Assembly: GCA_002298165.1 (NCBI GenBank)
Contig: DBMI01000052.1
Location: forward strand, 1-53,631
DNA length: 53,631 nt
Direction of reading: 5' to 3'
Source: Desulfarculales bacterium UBA702
GTDB lineage: Bacteria > Desulfobacterota > Syntrophobacteria > Syntrophobacterales > Syntrophobacteraceae
Shown: in pieces, positions 7,421 through 14,896 of the stretch
Position numbering within the stretch: position 1 is the stretch's first letter
How the letters are laid out: each line of letters begins with the position of its first letter
The notes under the pieces: generated by a model
What the model was told of the DNA's origin: nothing
Databases searched by the model: none
Seen by the model: the letters and a program-made list of their open reading frames with translations, nothing else
Position numbers and translations under genes: made by a program

Positions 7421-8126
7421 TGCGGCCTCCACTTGCTCCAGGCCGACGCGAGGAAAGTGATTGCACCATTTTGATATCGACGGTCTTTGTCCCGGCAGCC
7501 CGCGCCATCTGTTCGCAGTCCCGGATGTCGGAGAAGACCAGGCGGAAATCTCCGCCGGAGCGCGATTCGATCCTTGCCGCCACCTCTGGATGGAGCTTCA
7601 GGTCGGCGGCCCTCATGGCATAAAGGATGATATCTTCGGTGGAGATGGCCTTGAACTCGACCACCTGAGTGACGCGGGACCAGAGGCGCTTTCTGGCGTT
7701 TAGAATGGGGAAAAGATGCTGCTCTCCAATTAGTATTACAGGGACCCCTGAGATATCGTGTATGTCCCGAAGATGCTCGATGAGATTAACCGAGAGGCGG
7801 TCAACCTCATCGACCAGGAGGGTGCGGCGCTGAGTTTCGAGCTGCTCGCAGGCCATGCGCTTGCACCGGTCAACCGAGTTGGGTTCGGACCCGTTGAGCT
7901 GCCTGCAAAGAGCTGCCAGCATGGCCCGAGGCGTCCAGTCTTCGAGCACTCGCAGGTAGACGGCCCCGGTCTGGACGGTGTAGTGGCGCGCAAAGATGGT
8001 CTTGCCCCGCCCGGCCTCGCCGTAAAAACAAGCCAGCCCCGGCTGCCCGCCTTCGATGTCTTCAAGCACGGAGAGCGCTTCCCTGGCGCGCACCGTGTTC
8101 CGCGTTTCGACAAATACCGCTTTCAT
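7410..8126 (-). CDS. B: Mu B-like transposition ATPase
   Basis: 238 residues of AAA+ ATPase: Walker A GEAGRGKT (36-43), Walker B LLVDEVD (103-109), then VPVILIGEQHLF as sensor-like strand. In Mu, B binds target DNA, activates transposase A and delivers target DNA away from phage ends (target immunity). Length is shorter than Mu B (312 residues): the N-terminal HTH domain of Mu B seems absent, and a separate HTH gene lies just upstream (8176-8427). GGGGGGAACAGGC precedes the ATG. Confidence 0.85.
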   Translation of the reverse strand: MKAVFVETRNTVRAREALSVLEDIEGGQPGLACFYGEAGRGKTIFARHYTVQTGAVYLRVLEDWTPRAMLAALCRQLNGSEPNSVDRCKRMACEQLETQRRTLLVDEVDRLSVNLIEHLRDIHDISGVPVILIGEQHLFPILNARKRLWSRVTQVVEFKAISTEDIILYAMRAADLKLHPEVAARIESRSGGDFRLVFSDIRDCEQMARAAGTKTVDIKMVQSLSSRRPGASGGRNGN

Positions 8127-8146
8127 GCCTGTTCCCCCCCTGTTTG

Positions 8147-8170
8147 AAAATTGCGAAATTTCGCAATTTT
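8147..8170. promoter_or_regulatory. Perfect 24-bp palindrome upstream of B
   Basis: The 24 bases are fully self-complementary (left half AAAATTGCGAAA). The palindrome lies between the HTH gene stop and the B leader, 20 bases upstream of the B start. AT-rich ends and no following T-run make a terminator unlikely; a dimeric regulator site is more likely. Which protein binds is unknown. Confidence 0.5.
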
Positions 8171-8175
8171 TGGCG

Positions 8176-8427
8176 TTACTTCCTCCTGTAGATCTCGATC
8201 TTCTCCCAGCCGAGCCCTTCGGCGAGCTTCATTCCCAATCCCCGTTTCCCGTGCAGCACATCATTCAGATAAACCACCGATACCCCGAGTTCCCTTGCAA
8301 CAGCGGTCTGCGACCCAAGACGCTCGATCATGTCAGTGATTACGTCGCGCAAGTCATGCTCGGTTACCAGTTGATAGCCGCCCAGGACTTCTGCGGCACG
8401 CTCTGTGATCTCTCCAATAATTTCCAT
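8176..8427 (-). CDS. Small HTH protein between A and B
   Basis: 83 residues beginning MEIIGEITERAAEVL. The second half holds a helix-turn-helix SQTAVARELGVSVVYLNDVL (about 43-62) followed by KRGLGMKLAEGLGW. AAGGGAC at correct distance supports this ATG over one seven codons upstream. It may supply the DNA-binding function that is fused to B in Mu, or act as a Ner-like regulator; the palindrome next to it is a candidate target. Confidence 0.6.
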   Translation of the reverse strand: MEIIGEITERAAEVLGGYQLVTEHDLRDVITDMIERLGSQTAVARELGVSVVYLNDVLHGKRGLGMKLAEGLGWEKIEIYRRK

Positions 8428-8472
8428 TTTTGTCCCTTTTTCAGTCATTCAGCTAAACGACTGAAAGGCGCG

Positions 8473-10755
8473 TTATTGGCAGTAAATCATCTCAAGGTCT
8501 TCAATCCGCTGCCGACAGACCGTCTGGAATTCTTCAGTAGTCTGGTACCAGGCCATAAACGCCTGCTCTTCGTGGGTCAGCTCGGCTTTGTGCTGGTGTT
8601 GAGCCCTCCAGCACCACTCGAACCTCTCTGCCGGGCTGCGGAATTGCTCGGGGCGCTCCAGTTCGGGCCTTGACTCTTCTTCCCTGCGGATCTCGGCCTC
8701 GGCCCGGCTGGCAACCAGCTCAAGACGTGCCTTCTCCTCTTCGGGCATGGGCGCTTCGAGCTTGGGTTGCGCTGATTCTGATTTCCCTCCTGGAAGCACC
8801 GCAGCTTTTTGCCGCCAGGGCAGGGCCGAAAGTCCTTCGGCTGTTTCATTCGAAGCCCCGAGTTCCAGCAGGCCGGCTTTTGTCTGCTTGGCCAGGCTGC
8901 GCTGGCGAGCAATAGCCGATTTGACCTGGTCGACTCCCACCTGGTCTCCGAGCTGGCGGGCGATTGGGTTTAGCGCCTGGACGGGGAGGCCCTCGCCGAG
9001 GTACTCGCGGTCAGCCGTGTAGAACCAGATTTTTGCGAGGTCGGAGCAGTCGTACTTGACCACAACCTTGTCCGCGTAGCCGTGCAGGCAGTCCGATTCG
9101 TAGTCGATTCCAAAGAGGGTCACCCGGCAGCGGTGCGGAACAGCAGTCTTTTCCCAAAGCATCCTGTAGTTGAGGTCGGCGACGTCCACTCCGGGACCCC
9201 TGCCGGCGGCGAGCAGGTCGGCCGGTTTTTGGAAGTTGATCCCGGAGTGTTCCTGCTGCGAGTACCACTGGATGTAGAGCGATACGAGCCAGGCGGCTTC
9301 CCGGATGTCGGGGACCCAGCCGCCCGTGCGTTTGGCGTGCATGGCCTTGTGGAATTTTTCGTTTCGGGAGGTCCAGGCCGGCTTATCGGCAATCGATGCC
9401 CCGGTGTAGCTAGACATCAGCCGCTCGAACTGCTCGTTTAGCGTCTGGAAAAACCGCTCGATAATCTTTGCGCGGGCGTTGTAGGGCTGCGCGAACTGCG
9501 TGGCGATCCCGAGGCGGGCGTAGATGCCGGTAAATTCGGTAAGATCCGGGCTCGAATCGGTAAAAACCTTGGCCTTGAATGCCTTGCCGTTATCGAGATA
9601 GACGACATCCGGCACCTTGCCCAGGGCTATGATCGCGTTGCGAAGGGCCGCGTGGATGACGACCGAGTTCTCGGTGGGCATGATCTGCCAGCCGACCGGC
9701 ATGCGCGATGCCCAGTCGAAAAACATCACCAGCTTGAGGCGCGAGGGCTTCCCGGTTTGGGGGTGCAGGATCTGGAAGTTTAGATCGTGGCCGTCTGCAA
9801 TGAGCACCTGGCCGGGCTCAAGCATCGAGTCGTCGCGTGTGATATAGGGGCCGACCTTGTCTCGGTAGGCTTTTTCGCCCTCGCGTGCGAGCACTATTAT
9901 ATGCTGAGATCTTTTGGACCAGTCTTCGAGCCATCTTCGCCAGGTGCGGTCGTCGGATGGTTCCGGCGTTCCGCGCTTCTCCAGCATCATCCTGGCGGCG
10001 CGGATCGCGAGCGCGACCGTGGGTTGTTCGGGCCGAAGCCAGCATGACAAGAAGACATCTTTGGCCTCATTCGAAAGCGATCTCTGCCTCCACAAGGTGG
10101 TCCCGTGCTTTCGCCACCCGCCGCGACCGTCGCATATCGCGTGGTAGTCCTCGACGCCGTTATTTTGATCGCGAGACGCCCGGAGTTTTTTGTCAAGATC
10201 GCGGAGTGTGCCCGATGCCATTGGCCCGACCAGGGCGAAGGGTCCGGGAAGCAGCCGCCCCGAGTTGTACGCAAGCAAAAACGCCTGGGTCGCCTCGATC
10301 TTTTTGCCGTGAGGCTGCGACTCAAGGAGGTTTCTCCAGGCGGTGACCAGGTTGAACTTTGCAAGCCCAACCTGGTCGGACCGAGCCGGAGGGGCGGCCT
10401 GTTTGTTTGAGTTTGTTAAACCTGTACCGGATGTCATCTGTCCGGGAACGGTGGGCGGATTTGACAAACCGGCATTTGGAATTGACAAACCGGCGTTTTT
10501 GCTTGCGGAGGACTGGGCATTTTTGTCGACCAGGTACATGGGATTTCGGAGCCGCTCCTCCAGGCGATGCTTAGCTACCTTTTCCTGGTCTTCCCTGGAA
10601 AGGATTGAAAGCGGGAAAGTTTTGATCGGCCGACCGCCCTTTGGATTTGTGGAATCCTGCGCCGGCCAGTTCTTCTCCTTCGCTTTTTTCTGCACCGCCC
10701 GTTCGGTTATCCCGAGCGACGCCGCTAGATCCTTTACTGTTACCCGGTCGTTCAT
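8473..10755 (-). CDS. A: Mu A-like DDE transposase
   Basis: 760 residues beginning MNDRVTVKDLAASLG, an N-terminal wHTH (about 5-32). A Pro/Ser/Asn-rich linker (80-125) follows, then helical DNA-binding parts and the RNase H-like core with VLIADGHDLNF (D321), VVYLDNGKAF (D388) and ARAKIIERFF (E433). The D321-D388 distance (67) equals that of Mu A (D269-D336). The C-terminal region (about 650-760) is charged and would contact B. It joins phage ends to target DNA in integration and replicative transposition. GGAGG lies 10 bases before the ATG; upstream frame to 10806 overlaps the previous gene. Confidence 0.92.
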   Translation of the reverse strand: MNDRVTVKDLAASLGITERAVQKKAKEKNWPAQDSTNPKGGRPIKTFPLSILSREDQEKVAKHRLEERLRNPMYLVDKNAQSSASKNAGLSIPNAGLSNPPTVPGQMTSGTGLTNSNKQAAPPARSDQVGLAKFNLVTAWRNLLESQPHGKKIEATQAFLLAYNSGRLLPGPFALVGPMASGTLRDLDKKLRASRDQNNGVEDYHAICDGRGGWRKHGTTLWRQRSLSNEAKDVFLSCWLRPEQPTVALAIRAARMMLEKRGTPEPSDDRTWRRWLEDWSKRSQHIIVLAREGEKAYRDKVGPYITRDDSMLEPGQVLIADGHDLNFQILHPQTGKPSRLKLVMFFDWASRMPVGWQIMPTENSVVIHAALRNAIIALGKVPDVVYLDNGKAFKAKVFTDSSPDLTEFTGIYARLGIATQFAQPYNARAKIIERFFQTLNEQFERLMSSYTGASIADKPAWTSRNEKFHKAMHAKRTGGWVPDIREAAWLVSLYIQWYSQQEHSGINFQKPADLLAAGRGPGVDVADLNYRMLWEKTAVPHRCRVTLFGIDYESDCLHGYADKVVVKYDCSDLAKIWFYTADREYLGEGLPVQALNPIARQLGDQVGVDQVKSAIARQRSLAKQTKAGLLELGASNETAEGLSALPWRQKAAVLPGGKSESAQPKLEAPMPEEEKARLELVASRAEAEIRREEESRPELERPEQFRSPAERFEWCWRAQHQHKAELTHEEQAFMAWYQTTEEFQTVCRQRIEDLEMIYCQ

Positions 10756-10781
10756 CTGATTTCGGCCTCCGCCGCTAAAGA

Positions 10782-10973
10782 TCAATCGAGCAAGTTCCTC
10801 GGGCACCCTTTAGATAAAAGGAAGTCAATCACTTGTTTATTCTTCCTTCGGCCTGAAATGGTGAGGCTAACCAGGGGGCGGCTCACACCTGCGGCCTTTG
10901 CGATCTGATCTTGCGTCATGTTCAAATCGATCAACCACTTTTTGATGCCTTTAAGCTGCCATTCGGGTCTCAT
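10782..10973 (-). CDS. Ner/Cro-like HTH protein
   Basis: 63 residues. MTQDQIAKAAGVSRPLVSL (about 19-37) is a clear helix-turn-helix, followed by SGRRKNKQVIDFLLSKGCP, a pattern frequent in short phage HTH proteins next to transposases. In Mu the second early gene, ner, dampens early transcription; this gene occupies the same place, directly upstream of A. ATGA overlap with the preceding gene. Confidence 0.65.
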   Translation of the reverse strand: MRPEWQLKGIKKWLIDLNMTQDQIAKAAGVSRPLVSLTISGRRKNKQVIDFLLSKGCPRNLLD

Positions 10974-11416
10974 CGGATTCCGGCCTCCTCGGCGAACCGC
11001 CTGGCTTGTCTTGCGGCCTTTCTCTTTTCCGATTCAGCCCTGGCCCATCTCAAAAGCTTCAGGTCATCTCCGGCGATGATTTCAACGCCGGAAGGCATAA
11101 GAGCCTGGAGAGGCAAGATCGACCCAACAACCTGGCAAAAAATAGGCAGGTCCCTGACAGGTATGATGTGGCCTTTGGAACCTCGCGCGATCCATTTATC
11201 GAGCATCGCCTCGCTCACCCGGACACCCAGCCCGGCAATTGCTGACAGCCTGTTCATTTCTTCAACTACCTGGGAGCGTGAAAGCCCTGAATTATTCACG
11301 GCTTCCCGCATCGCTGCCTTCAGGAGATCGGTCGGATCAAGGCTCATCTGGTCGCGGAGGGTCAATTGCCGCCCCGGCTGTCCGAAATTTGGTTTCGTAT
11401 TCCCATTGATTGCCAT
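10970..11416 (-). CDS. First early-operon protein, hypothetical
   Basis: 148 residues beginning MAINGNTKPNFGQPG. Helical segments LLKAAMREAVNNSGLSRSQV and LGVRVSEAMLDKWIARG look like a DNA-binding fold, and the C-terminus is basic (RAESEKRKAARQARRFAEEA). It is the first gene after the early promoter at 11458-11485. I recognise no named family; an early regulator is plausible from position alone. Confidence 0.5.
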   Translation of the reverse strand: MAINGNTKPNFGQPGRQLTLRDQMSLDPTDLLKAAMREAVNNSGLSRSQVVEEMNRLSAIAGLGVRVSEAMLDKWIARGSKGHIIPVRDLPIFCQVVGSILPLQALMPSGVEIIAGDDLKLLRWARAESEKRKAARQARRFAEEAGIR

Positions 11417-11457
11417 GTCCGAATCCTGTAATTTGTGATTGAAACGTATGTTACAGC

Positions 11458-11485
11458 ATTCTAATGATTTTCATTAGTGAGTCAA
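11458..11485 (-). promoter_or_regulatory. Early phage promoter with operator in the spacer
   Basis: On the minus strand TTGACT (11480-11485) and TAGAAT (11458-11463) are 16 bases apart. The inverted repeat CTAATGA TTT TCATTAG (11461-11477) fills the spacer and touches the -10. A repressor bound there would block polymerase. The divergent S24 repressor gene starts 60 bases away, so this is the natural target of that repressor. Confidence 0.65.
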
Positions 11486-11538
11486 TGAATATTTTGTTCG
11501 CAACGTGGATTTTTATCACTTTTGGGCGGTGTAACATT

Positions 11539-12360
11539 ATGTCTAATATAAACAACGGCATAGATCACAAATCCACCAAGCCAACTAGTTCGCTTGGTGG
11601 TTCGGTTGATCCTGAAGAGCAAGCGAACCAGCCTGATCCGCTATTCGAGTCAAAACTGGAGAGGCTTATCAGTGCTCTCGGTGCTAAAAATCCAACAGAA
11701 CTGATGAAAATTTTAAACCTGACCCTCGGATCGTTTGGATCTGCGAGAAAAAGACAACGTCTTCCTGCTCAATGGATTGTTGAAGCGTTCGAGAAGCATG
11801 GGATTTCTTCTGACTGGCTGCTTTCCGGCGAGGGGCCAATGCGGCGGGGCGAGGAGTTGAGCGAGCAGCAGGCGCCCTATAACTGCTTATCGCCTGAGGA
11901 TTTTGAGCTTTTACCTCTACTCGAATCGAGAGTTGCCGCTGGACCTGAAGGAGAAATCATCTTTGATGAGGTCGCCGATCAATATCCGTTCAAGAAATGG
12001 TGGATCGAGCGGATGGTTGGGAAAGATGAGTTCAGGAAGAAATTTCTTGTCCTGATAAAGGTTCGGGGAGATTCGATGAGCCCCACGATCAATCCAGGTG
12101 AAGTTGTAATGGTGGACACTTACGAGGGGGAGCGGTTAGACGTTCGCACCGGCTCAATCTACATGATAATAATGCCGGACGGAAGCTCCGCGATTAAGCG
12201 CCTGGCGCTGAGCCGCAAGGAGGACGGCCGGATGACTCTTATCTGCATGAGTGACAATGTTGCCGTTTACAGACCCTTCGAATTTGACTTGGTGCCCGGC
12301 CGATCCCTTAAGCAATATATCCTCGGCCGAGTCCGCTGGGCAGGGAAGGAATTCGACTAG
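11539..12360 (+). CDS. Phage repressor, CI/LexA-like S24 family
   Basis: 273 residues. An N-terminal CI-type DNA-binding domain spans about 35-100 (LERLISALGAKNPTEL through HGISSDWLLSGEGP). A serine-peptidase domain follows, with A134-G135 as likely self-cleavage bond (RVAAGPEG), S179 in RGDSMSP and K220 in SSAIKRLA. The Ser-Lys dyad and AG bond suggest RecA-stimulated autocleavage, hence SOS-inducible prophage. It is transcribed divergently from the early operon and should bind the operator at 11461-11477. I chose ATG 11539 rather than the frame opening at 11464, because that would cross the operator. The ribosome binding site is weak. Confidence 0.85.
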   Translation: MSNINNGIDHKSTKPTSSLGGSVDPEEQANQPDPLFESKLERLISALGAKNPTELMKILNLTLGSFGSARKRQRLPAQWIVEAFEKHGISSDWLLSGEGPMRRGEELSEQQAPYNCLSPEDFELLPLLESRVAAGPEGEIIFDEVADQYPFKKWWIERMVGKDEFRKKFLVLIKVRGDSMSPTINPGEVVMVDTYEGERLDVRTGSIYMIIMPDGSSAIKRLALSRKEDGRMTLICMSDNVAVYRPFEFDLVPGRSLKQYILGRVRWAGKEFD

Positions 12361-12371
12361 AAAAGGAAGGA

Positions 12372-12665
12372 ATGACAATAAAAAAAATCAATCGAACTGT
12401 AAGCCATCCAAGCGGCTGGAGCGGATTACCCGATTACGAATTACGCGATGACGGCAAGATCTACCGCACCGTTTCGCATCCCGATGGATGGAATGGTCTT
12501 CCTGATTACGAATTGCGTCCAAACGGTAAAATCTATCGAACCGTCTCCCATCCGATGGGCTGGTGCGGGCTCCCAGATTACGAATTACGTGCAGATGGGA
12601 AGATCTACCGAACGGTATCCCATCCTGATGGATGGATCGGTCTTCCAGTTTACCAGACTTCTTGA
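12372..12665 (+). CDS. Tandem 24-residue repeat protein
   Basis: 97 residues made of four copies of a 24-residue unit whose core reads YRTVSHP, GW, GLPDYELR and DGKI (units at about 5-28, 29-52, 53-76, 77-96). The fourth copy degenerates after GLPVY. At DNA level the unit is 72 bp. Regular G, W, Y and P spacing suggests short beta strands, as in beta-propeller or beta-solenoid repeats. AAGGAAGG precedes the ATG. It follows the repressor in the same direction and may be a lysogeny-expressed accessory gene. Function unknown. Confidence 0.6.
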   Translation: MTIKKINRTVSHPSGWSGLPDYELRDDGKIYRTVSHPDGWNGLPDYELRPNGKIYRTVSHPMGWCGLPDYELRADGKIYRTVSHPDGWIGLPVYQTS

Positions 12666-12693
12666 GGAGAAAGATCTTGGGCGGCTTTTAATC

Positions 12694-12761
12694 ATGGTTG
12701 GCAAGGACCCCTTCAGGAAGAGATTTCTTGTTCTGATAAAGGTTCGGGGAGATTAGATGAG
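12694..12761 (+). repeat. Duplicated fragment of the repressor gene
   Basis: 68 bases here match 12013-12080 inside the repressor gene at 59 positions. The copy has lost coding function: where the repressor has GGGGAGATTCGATGAG, the copy has GGGGAGATTAGATGAG. The change creates a stop and leaves GGGGAG five bases before the ATG of the next gene. The fragment therefore now serves as that gene's ribosome binding site. Confidence 0.75.
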
Positions 12762-13134
12762 CGAATCACTGACAGTCGGAAAATTGTGCAACTTCCTTAG
12801 CAAGGTCCCTCCAGATACGGAAATTACGTTCGGCTCATCCAAATACAGAATGCGCCCTCTGGTTTTTTATAGGTTCAAGATGAGAGGGGATGACTTGCTG
12901 CAGATTGAGCTTAATGAAATCGACGGCAATTTTTTCGGACCAATTTCAGAAATCGACAGCAGGCCAACCGCCGAACGCTTTCTTGAATTTCTCACGAAAT
13001 TGCCCGCCGATGTAGAGATCACATTCGGAGCTTCACTCGATGCCGTTCCACTTGAATTTAGGGACCTCTCAATTGTCGTCGGAATCAACCTTGAGCAAAC
13101 CGTAGAACCAAAATGGAAGGTCAGGGGAGATTAG
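12757..13134 (+). CDS. Protein with two homologous halves
   Basis: 125 residues. The halves align: LCNFLSKVPPDTEITFGSS (about 10-28) with FLEFLTKLPADVEITFGAS (about 72-90). Each is followed by a short beta-rich segment. This points to an internal duplication of a roughly 60-residue domain. GGGGAG before the ATG comes from the repressor-gene fragment. It ends KVRGD, the same five residues read from the duplicated fragment, with a similar GGGGAGATTAG there. No family recognised. Confidence 0.5.
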   Translation: MSESLTVGKLCNFLSKVPPDTEITFGSSKYRMRPLVFYRFKMRGDDLLQIELNEIDGNFFGPISEIDSRPTAERFLEFLTKLPADVEITFGASLDAVPLEFRDLSIVVGINLEQTVEPKWKVRGD

Positions 13135-13198
13135 CAGAGAGCAAACCAGGCCGAGATCAAACATCAACCCATCATCGGGGTCTGCACCGACATCCGCA

Positions 13199-13324
13199 AT
13201 GCCGGCGAACTCCCCGGATCCCCTTGTAAATGTCATGGTCGAGCAATCATGCGACCAACTTGCCCGATCCGATCTTCTTTCCACTGTTAAGGAATTGATC
13301 ATCCTGCAAAATAAGATTGGATGA
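13199..13324 (+). CDS. Possible small ORF
   Basis: 41 residues beginning MPANSPDPLVNVMVEQ and ending LSTVKELIILQNKIG. The C-terminal half reads as an amphipathic helix. The frame is open further upstream without an obvious start, and no ribosome binding site is seen, so it may be a remnant of a longer gene. Confidence 0.2.
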   Translation: MPANSPDPLVNVMVEQSCDQLARSDLLSTVKELIILQNKIG

Positions 13325-13378
13325 CCGAAACTTACGGCAGAAGTGATCCTTATAACTCGTCCAAAAAAGGAGAAAGTC

Positions 13379-13519
13379 ATGTCCGACAAAAAGAAGGGTG
13401 GGACAATAAAAAGGGCTCGTGAAGCTGACACAGGACGCTACACTACTTTGGATGAAGCTAAAAAGCACCCCAAAACAACAGTTGTGGAAACAGACAAGAA
13501 GCCGACAAAGAAGAAGTGA
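13379..13519 (+). CDS. Small Lys-rich protein, 46 residues
   Basis: Begins MSDKKKGGTIKRAREAD; the core TGRYTTLDEAKKHPKTTVVE resembles a widespread family of short unannotated proteins with a TGR-Y...EA...P-TTV-E pattern. AAGGAG sits six bases before the ATG, so translation is likely. Very basic ends. Function unknown. Confidence 0.6.
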   Translation: MSDKKKGGTIKRAREADTGRYTTLDEAKKHPKTTVVETDKKPTKKK

Positions 13520-13828
13520 TTAATACATACGGGGACTTTGGAGCGCTTCCGTCAATTTCTCCGAGCATGGGCAGCATAAAATTATCTCATTCCCCCAGGG
13601 CTTACAAAGGATATTTCGAATTTGATCCAGGCCGGTCATTCGTTAATTGGATTAGATAGGGCCTAAAAGTAGGATGAAATACTGCATTTTACTACCTCAC
13701 AAAGGCAACAAAACACTTTATTCTGCTTATGCTTCATGTTAAAGATGCCGATAATAATAGAGGTTATCGGCTATTATGTAACAAGTTAACGTCATTTTAA
13801 CTTTTGGTTGTGCTGATAGGAGCCCAAG
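13520..13828. other. Intergenic region before the Panacea operon
   Basis: No convincing gene; the only frame of note (about 30 residues from ATG 13567) has no ribosome binding site. The stretch holds the inverted repeat at 13747-13771 and ends with AGGAG in front of the Panacea gene. One end of the Mu-like prophage may lie in or near here, since the Mu left end follows the repressor, but no end sequence could be recognised. Confidence 0.4.
13747..13771. promoter_or_regulatory. Inverted repeat upstream of toxin-antitoxin operon
   Basis: GCCGATAA and TTATCGGC form a perfect 8-bp inverted repeat with 9 bases between, 58 bases before the Panacea start. Position fits an autoregulatory operator or promoter element of the toxin-antitoxin operon. 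No clear -35/-10 pair was found. Confidence 0.4.
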
Positions 13829-14398
13829 ATGGAACAGAACAATGTCCGCGGGTATGATTTCGACCGCGAAAAACTCAAAGCATTGGTTCACTACATCTGC
13901 TACAAAGCGGATAGTAGCTTGGGAGCTACTAAATTGAACAAATCGCTTTGGTACGCGGATGTGTGGTCCTATGTTCTGGATGGGGAACCAATTACCGGAG
14001 AGTCTTACGTAAAACAACAGTACGGCCCTGTTCCACGGCATATCCTCGAAATCCTTCATGAACTTGCTGAGACGAAACAAATCGCAATCAGAGATACGGA
14101 ATATTACGGATACCCCAAGAAGGATTTTGTTCCGCTCAAGAAACCCAATCTTTCTCTTTTCTCTCCCGCACAAATCAGCTTGATCGATGAAGTGGTTAAC
14201 ATCGTGTGCCATAACCACACTGCCAAATCCATTAGTGAACTAACTCATGATGAAACATGGTCACGAGCAAACCTTGACGAAGAAATTCCACTTCATACTG
14301 TCTTTGTAAAGTCCGCCGGCAAGGCTTCTCCTGCGGCTATTAATTGGGCGACGGTGTCTATGCAGGGTTGCATGGAGAATCGGGCCAATGCTGCTTAG
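13829..14398 (+). CDS. panA: Panacea-domain (DUF4065) antitoxin
   Basis: 189 residues. The Panacea fold is visible in LKALVHYICYKA, LGATKLNKSLWYADVWSY, ITGESYVKQQYGPVPRHI (about 17-72), then a helical domain ending SISELTHDETWSRA (about 135-148). Panacea proteins neutralise many unrelated small toxins and are usually encoded first in a two-gene operon. AGGAG six bases before the ATG. The next gene overlaps it by 11 bases, which fits tight coupling of antitoxin and toxin. Confidence 0.8.
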   Translation: MEQNNVRGYDFDREKLKALVHYICYKADSSLGATKLNKSLWYADVWSYVLDGEPITGESYVKQQYGPVPRHILEILHELAETKQIAIRDTEYYGYPKKDFVPLKKPNLSLFSPAQISLIDEVVNIVCHNHTAKSISELTHDETWSRANLDEEIPLHTVFVKSAGKASPAAINWATVSMQGCMENRANAA

Positions 14399-14663
14399 GG
14401 AATGGGAACTGACCTCAGTTGCAACTGAGAAAATTAACAAATTTAAGGTGGCTCATCCTCGCTTGGATGAAGTCTTGATGTCGCTTCGATGGTATCTCTG
14501 CCGGGACGGTCAGGACGGTCATATTATTTTTGAAGCAGATCCGCCTTGGCGCGTCTACGAGATGGAGCTTCAATTTTTTTCAGCAACAGCTATTTATGCC
14601 CTCTACACCATAGAGGATGGGAATAGAACCATTAAAGTACATGATATCGAAGTAGTCGTCTGA
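14388..14663 (+). CDS. Probable toxin partner of the Panacea antitoxin
   Basis: 91 residues beginning MLLREWELTSVATEK. LDEVLMSLRWYLCRDGQDG, EADPPWRVYEMELQFF, and TAIYALYTIEDGNRTIKV make a small alpha/beta protein of the size and strand order of RelE/ParE-like toxins, though no catalytic residues can be assigned. The toxin call rests on the 11-base overlap with the Panacea gene and its second position. A strong terminator follows. Confidence 0.6.
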   Translation: MLLREWELTSVATEKINKFKVAHPRLDEVLMSLRWYLCRDGQDGHIIFEADPPWRVYEMELQFFSATAIYALYTIEDGNRTIKVHDIEVVV

Positions 14664-14690
14664 TAGAATACAGGCGATCTCCTTCTGTCG

Positions 14691-14720
14691 AAAAAGGCCG
14701 GGCTCTTGCCTGGCCTTTTT
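14691..14720 (+). terminator. Rho-independent terminator of toxin-antitoxin operon
   Basis: AAAAAGGCC and GGCCTTTTT pair around GGGC TCTT GCCT to give a 13-bp stem (one G-T pair) with a four-base loop, ending in a T-run. It lies 28 bases after the toxin gene. Confidence 0.8.
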
Positions 14721-14852
14721 CGTGTTGACTAGGCAAAATAAACAGCTCTGTTGCGAACCGACTTTTCCGACATTGCCTGTCAAACCCCTATTTTCCTTTT
14801 GACTTTTCCGAGATTCCAATAACTCTTTACTTCTACGTATCTACTTAATTTT

Positions 14853-14896
14853 TCACAACGTCACCCTTTTTCACCCCAATTCACCCTTTTTCAAGA
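14853..14896. repeat. TCACCC iterons next to integrase gene
   Basis: TCACCC occurs at 14861, 14871 and 14881, exactly 10 bases apart, with related TCACAA at 14853 and TCAAGA at 14891. One-turn phasing beside an integrase gene is typical of arm-type integrase or excisionase sites. A second direct repeat, GACTTTTCCGA, occurs at about 14760 and 14801. Confidence 0.5.

Noticed and set aside
13069..13431. 120-residue minus-strand frame
   Set aside because: Antisense to the small gene at 13379, which has a perfect ribosome binding site; no motif in the frame itself.
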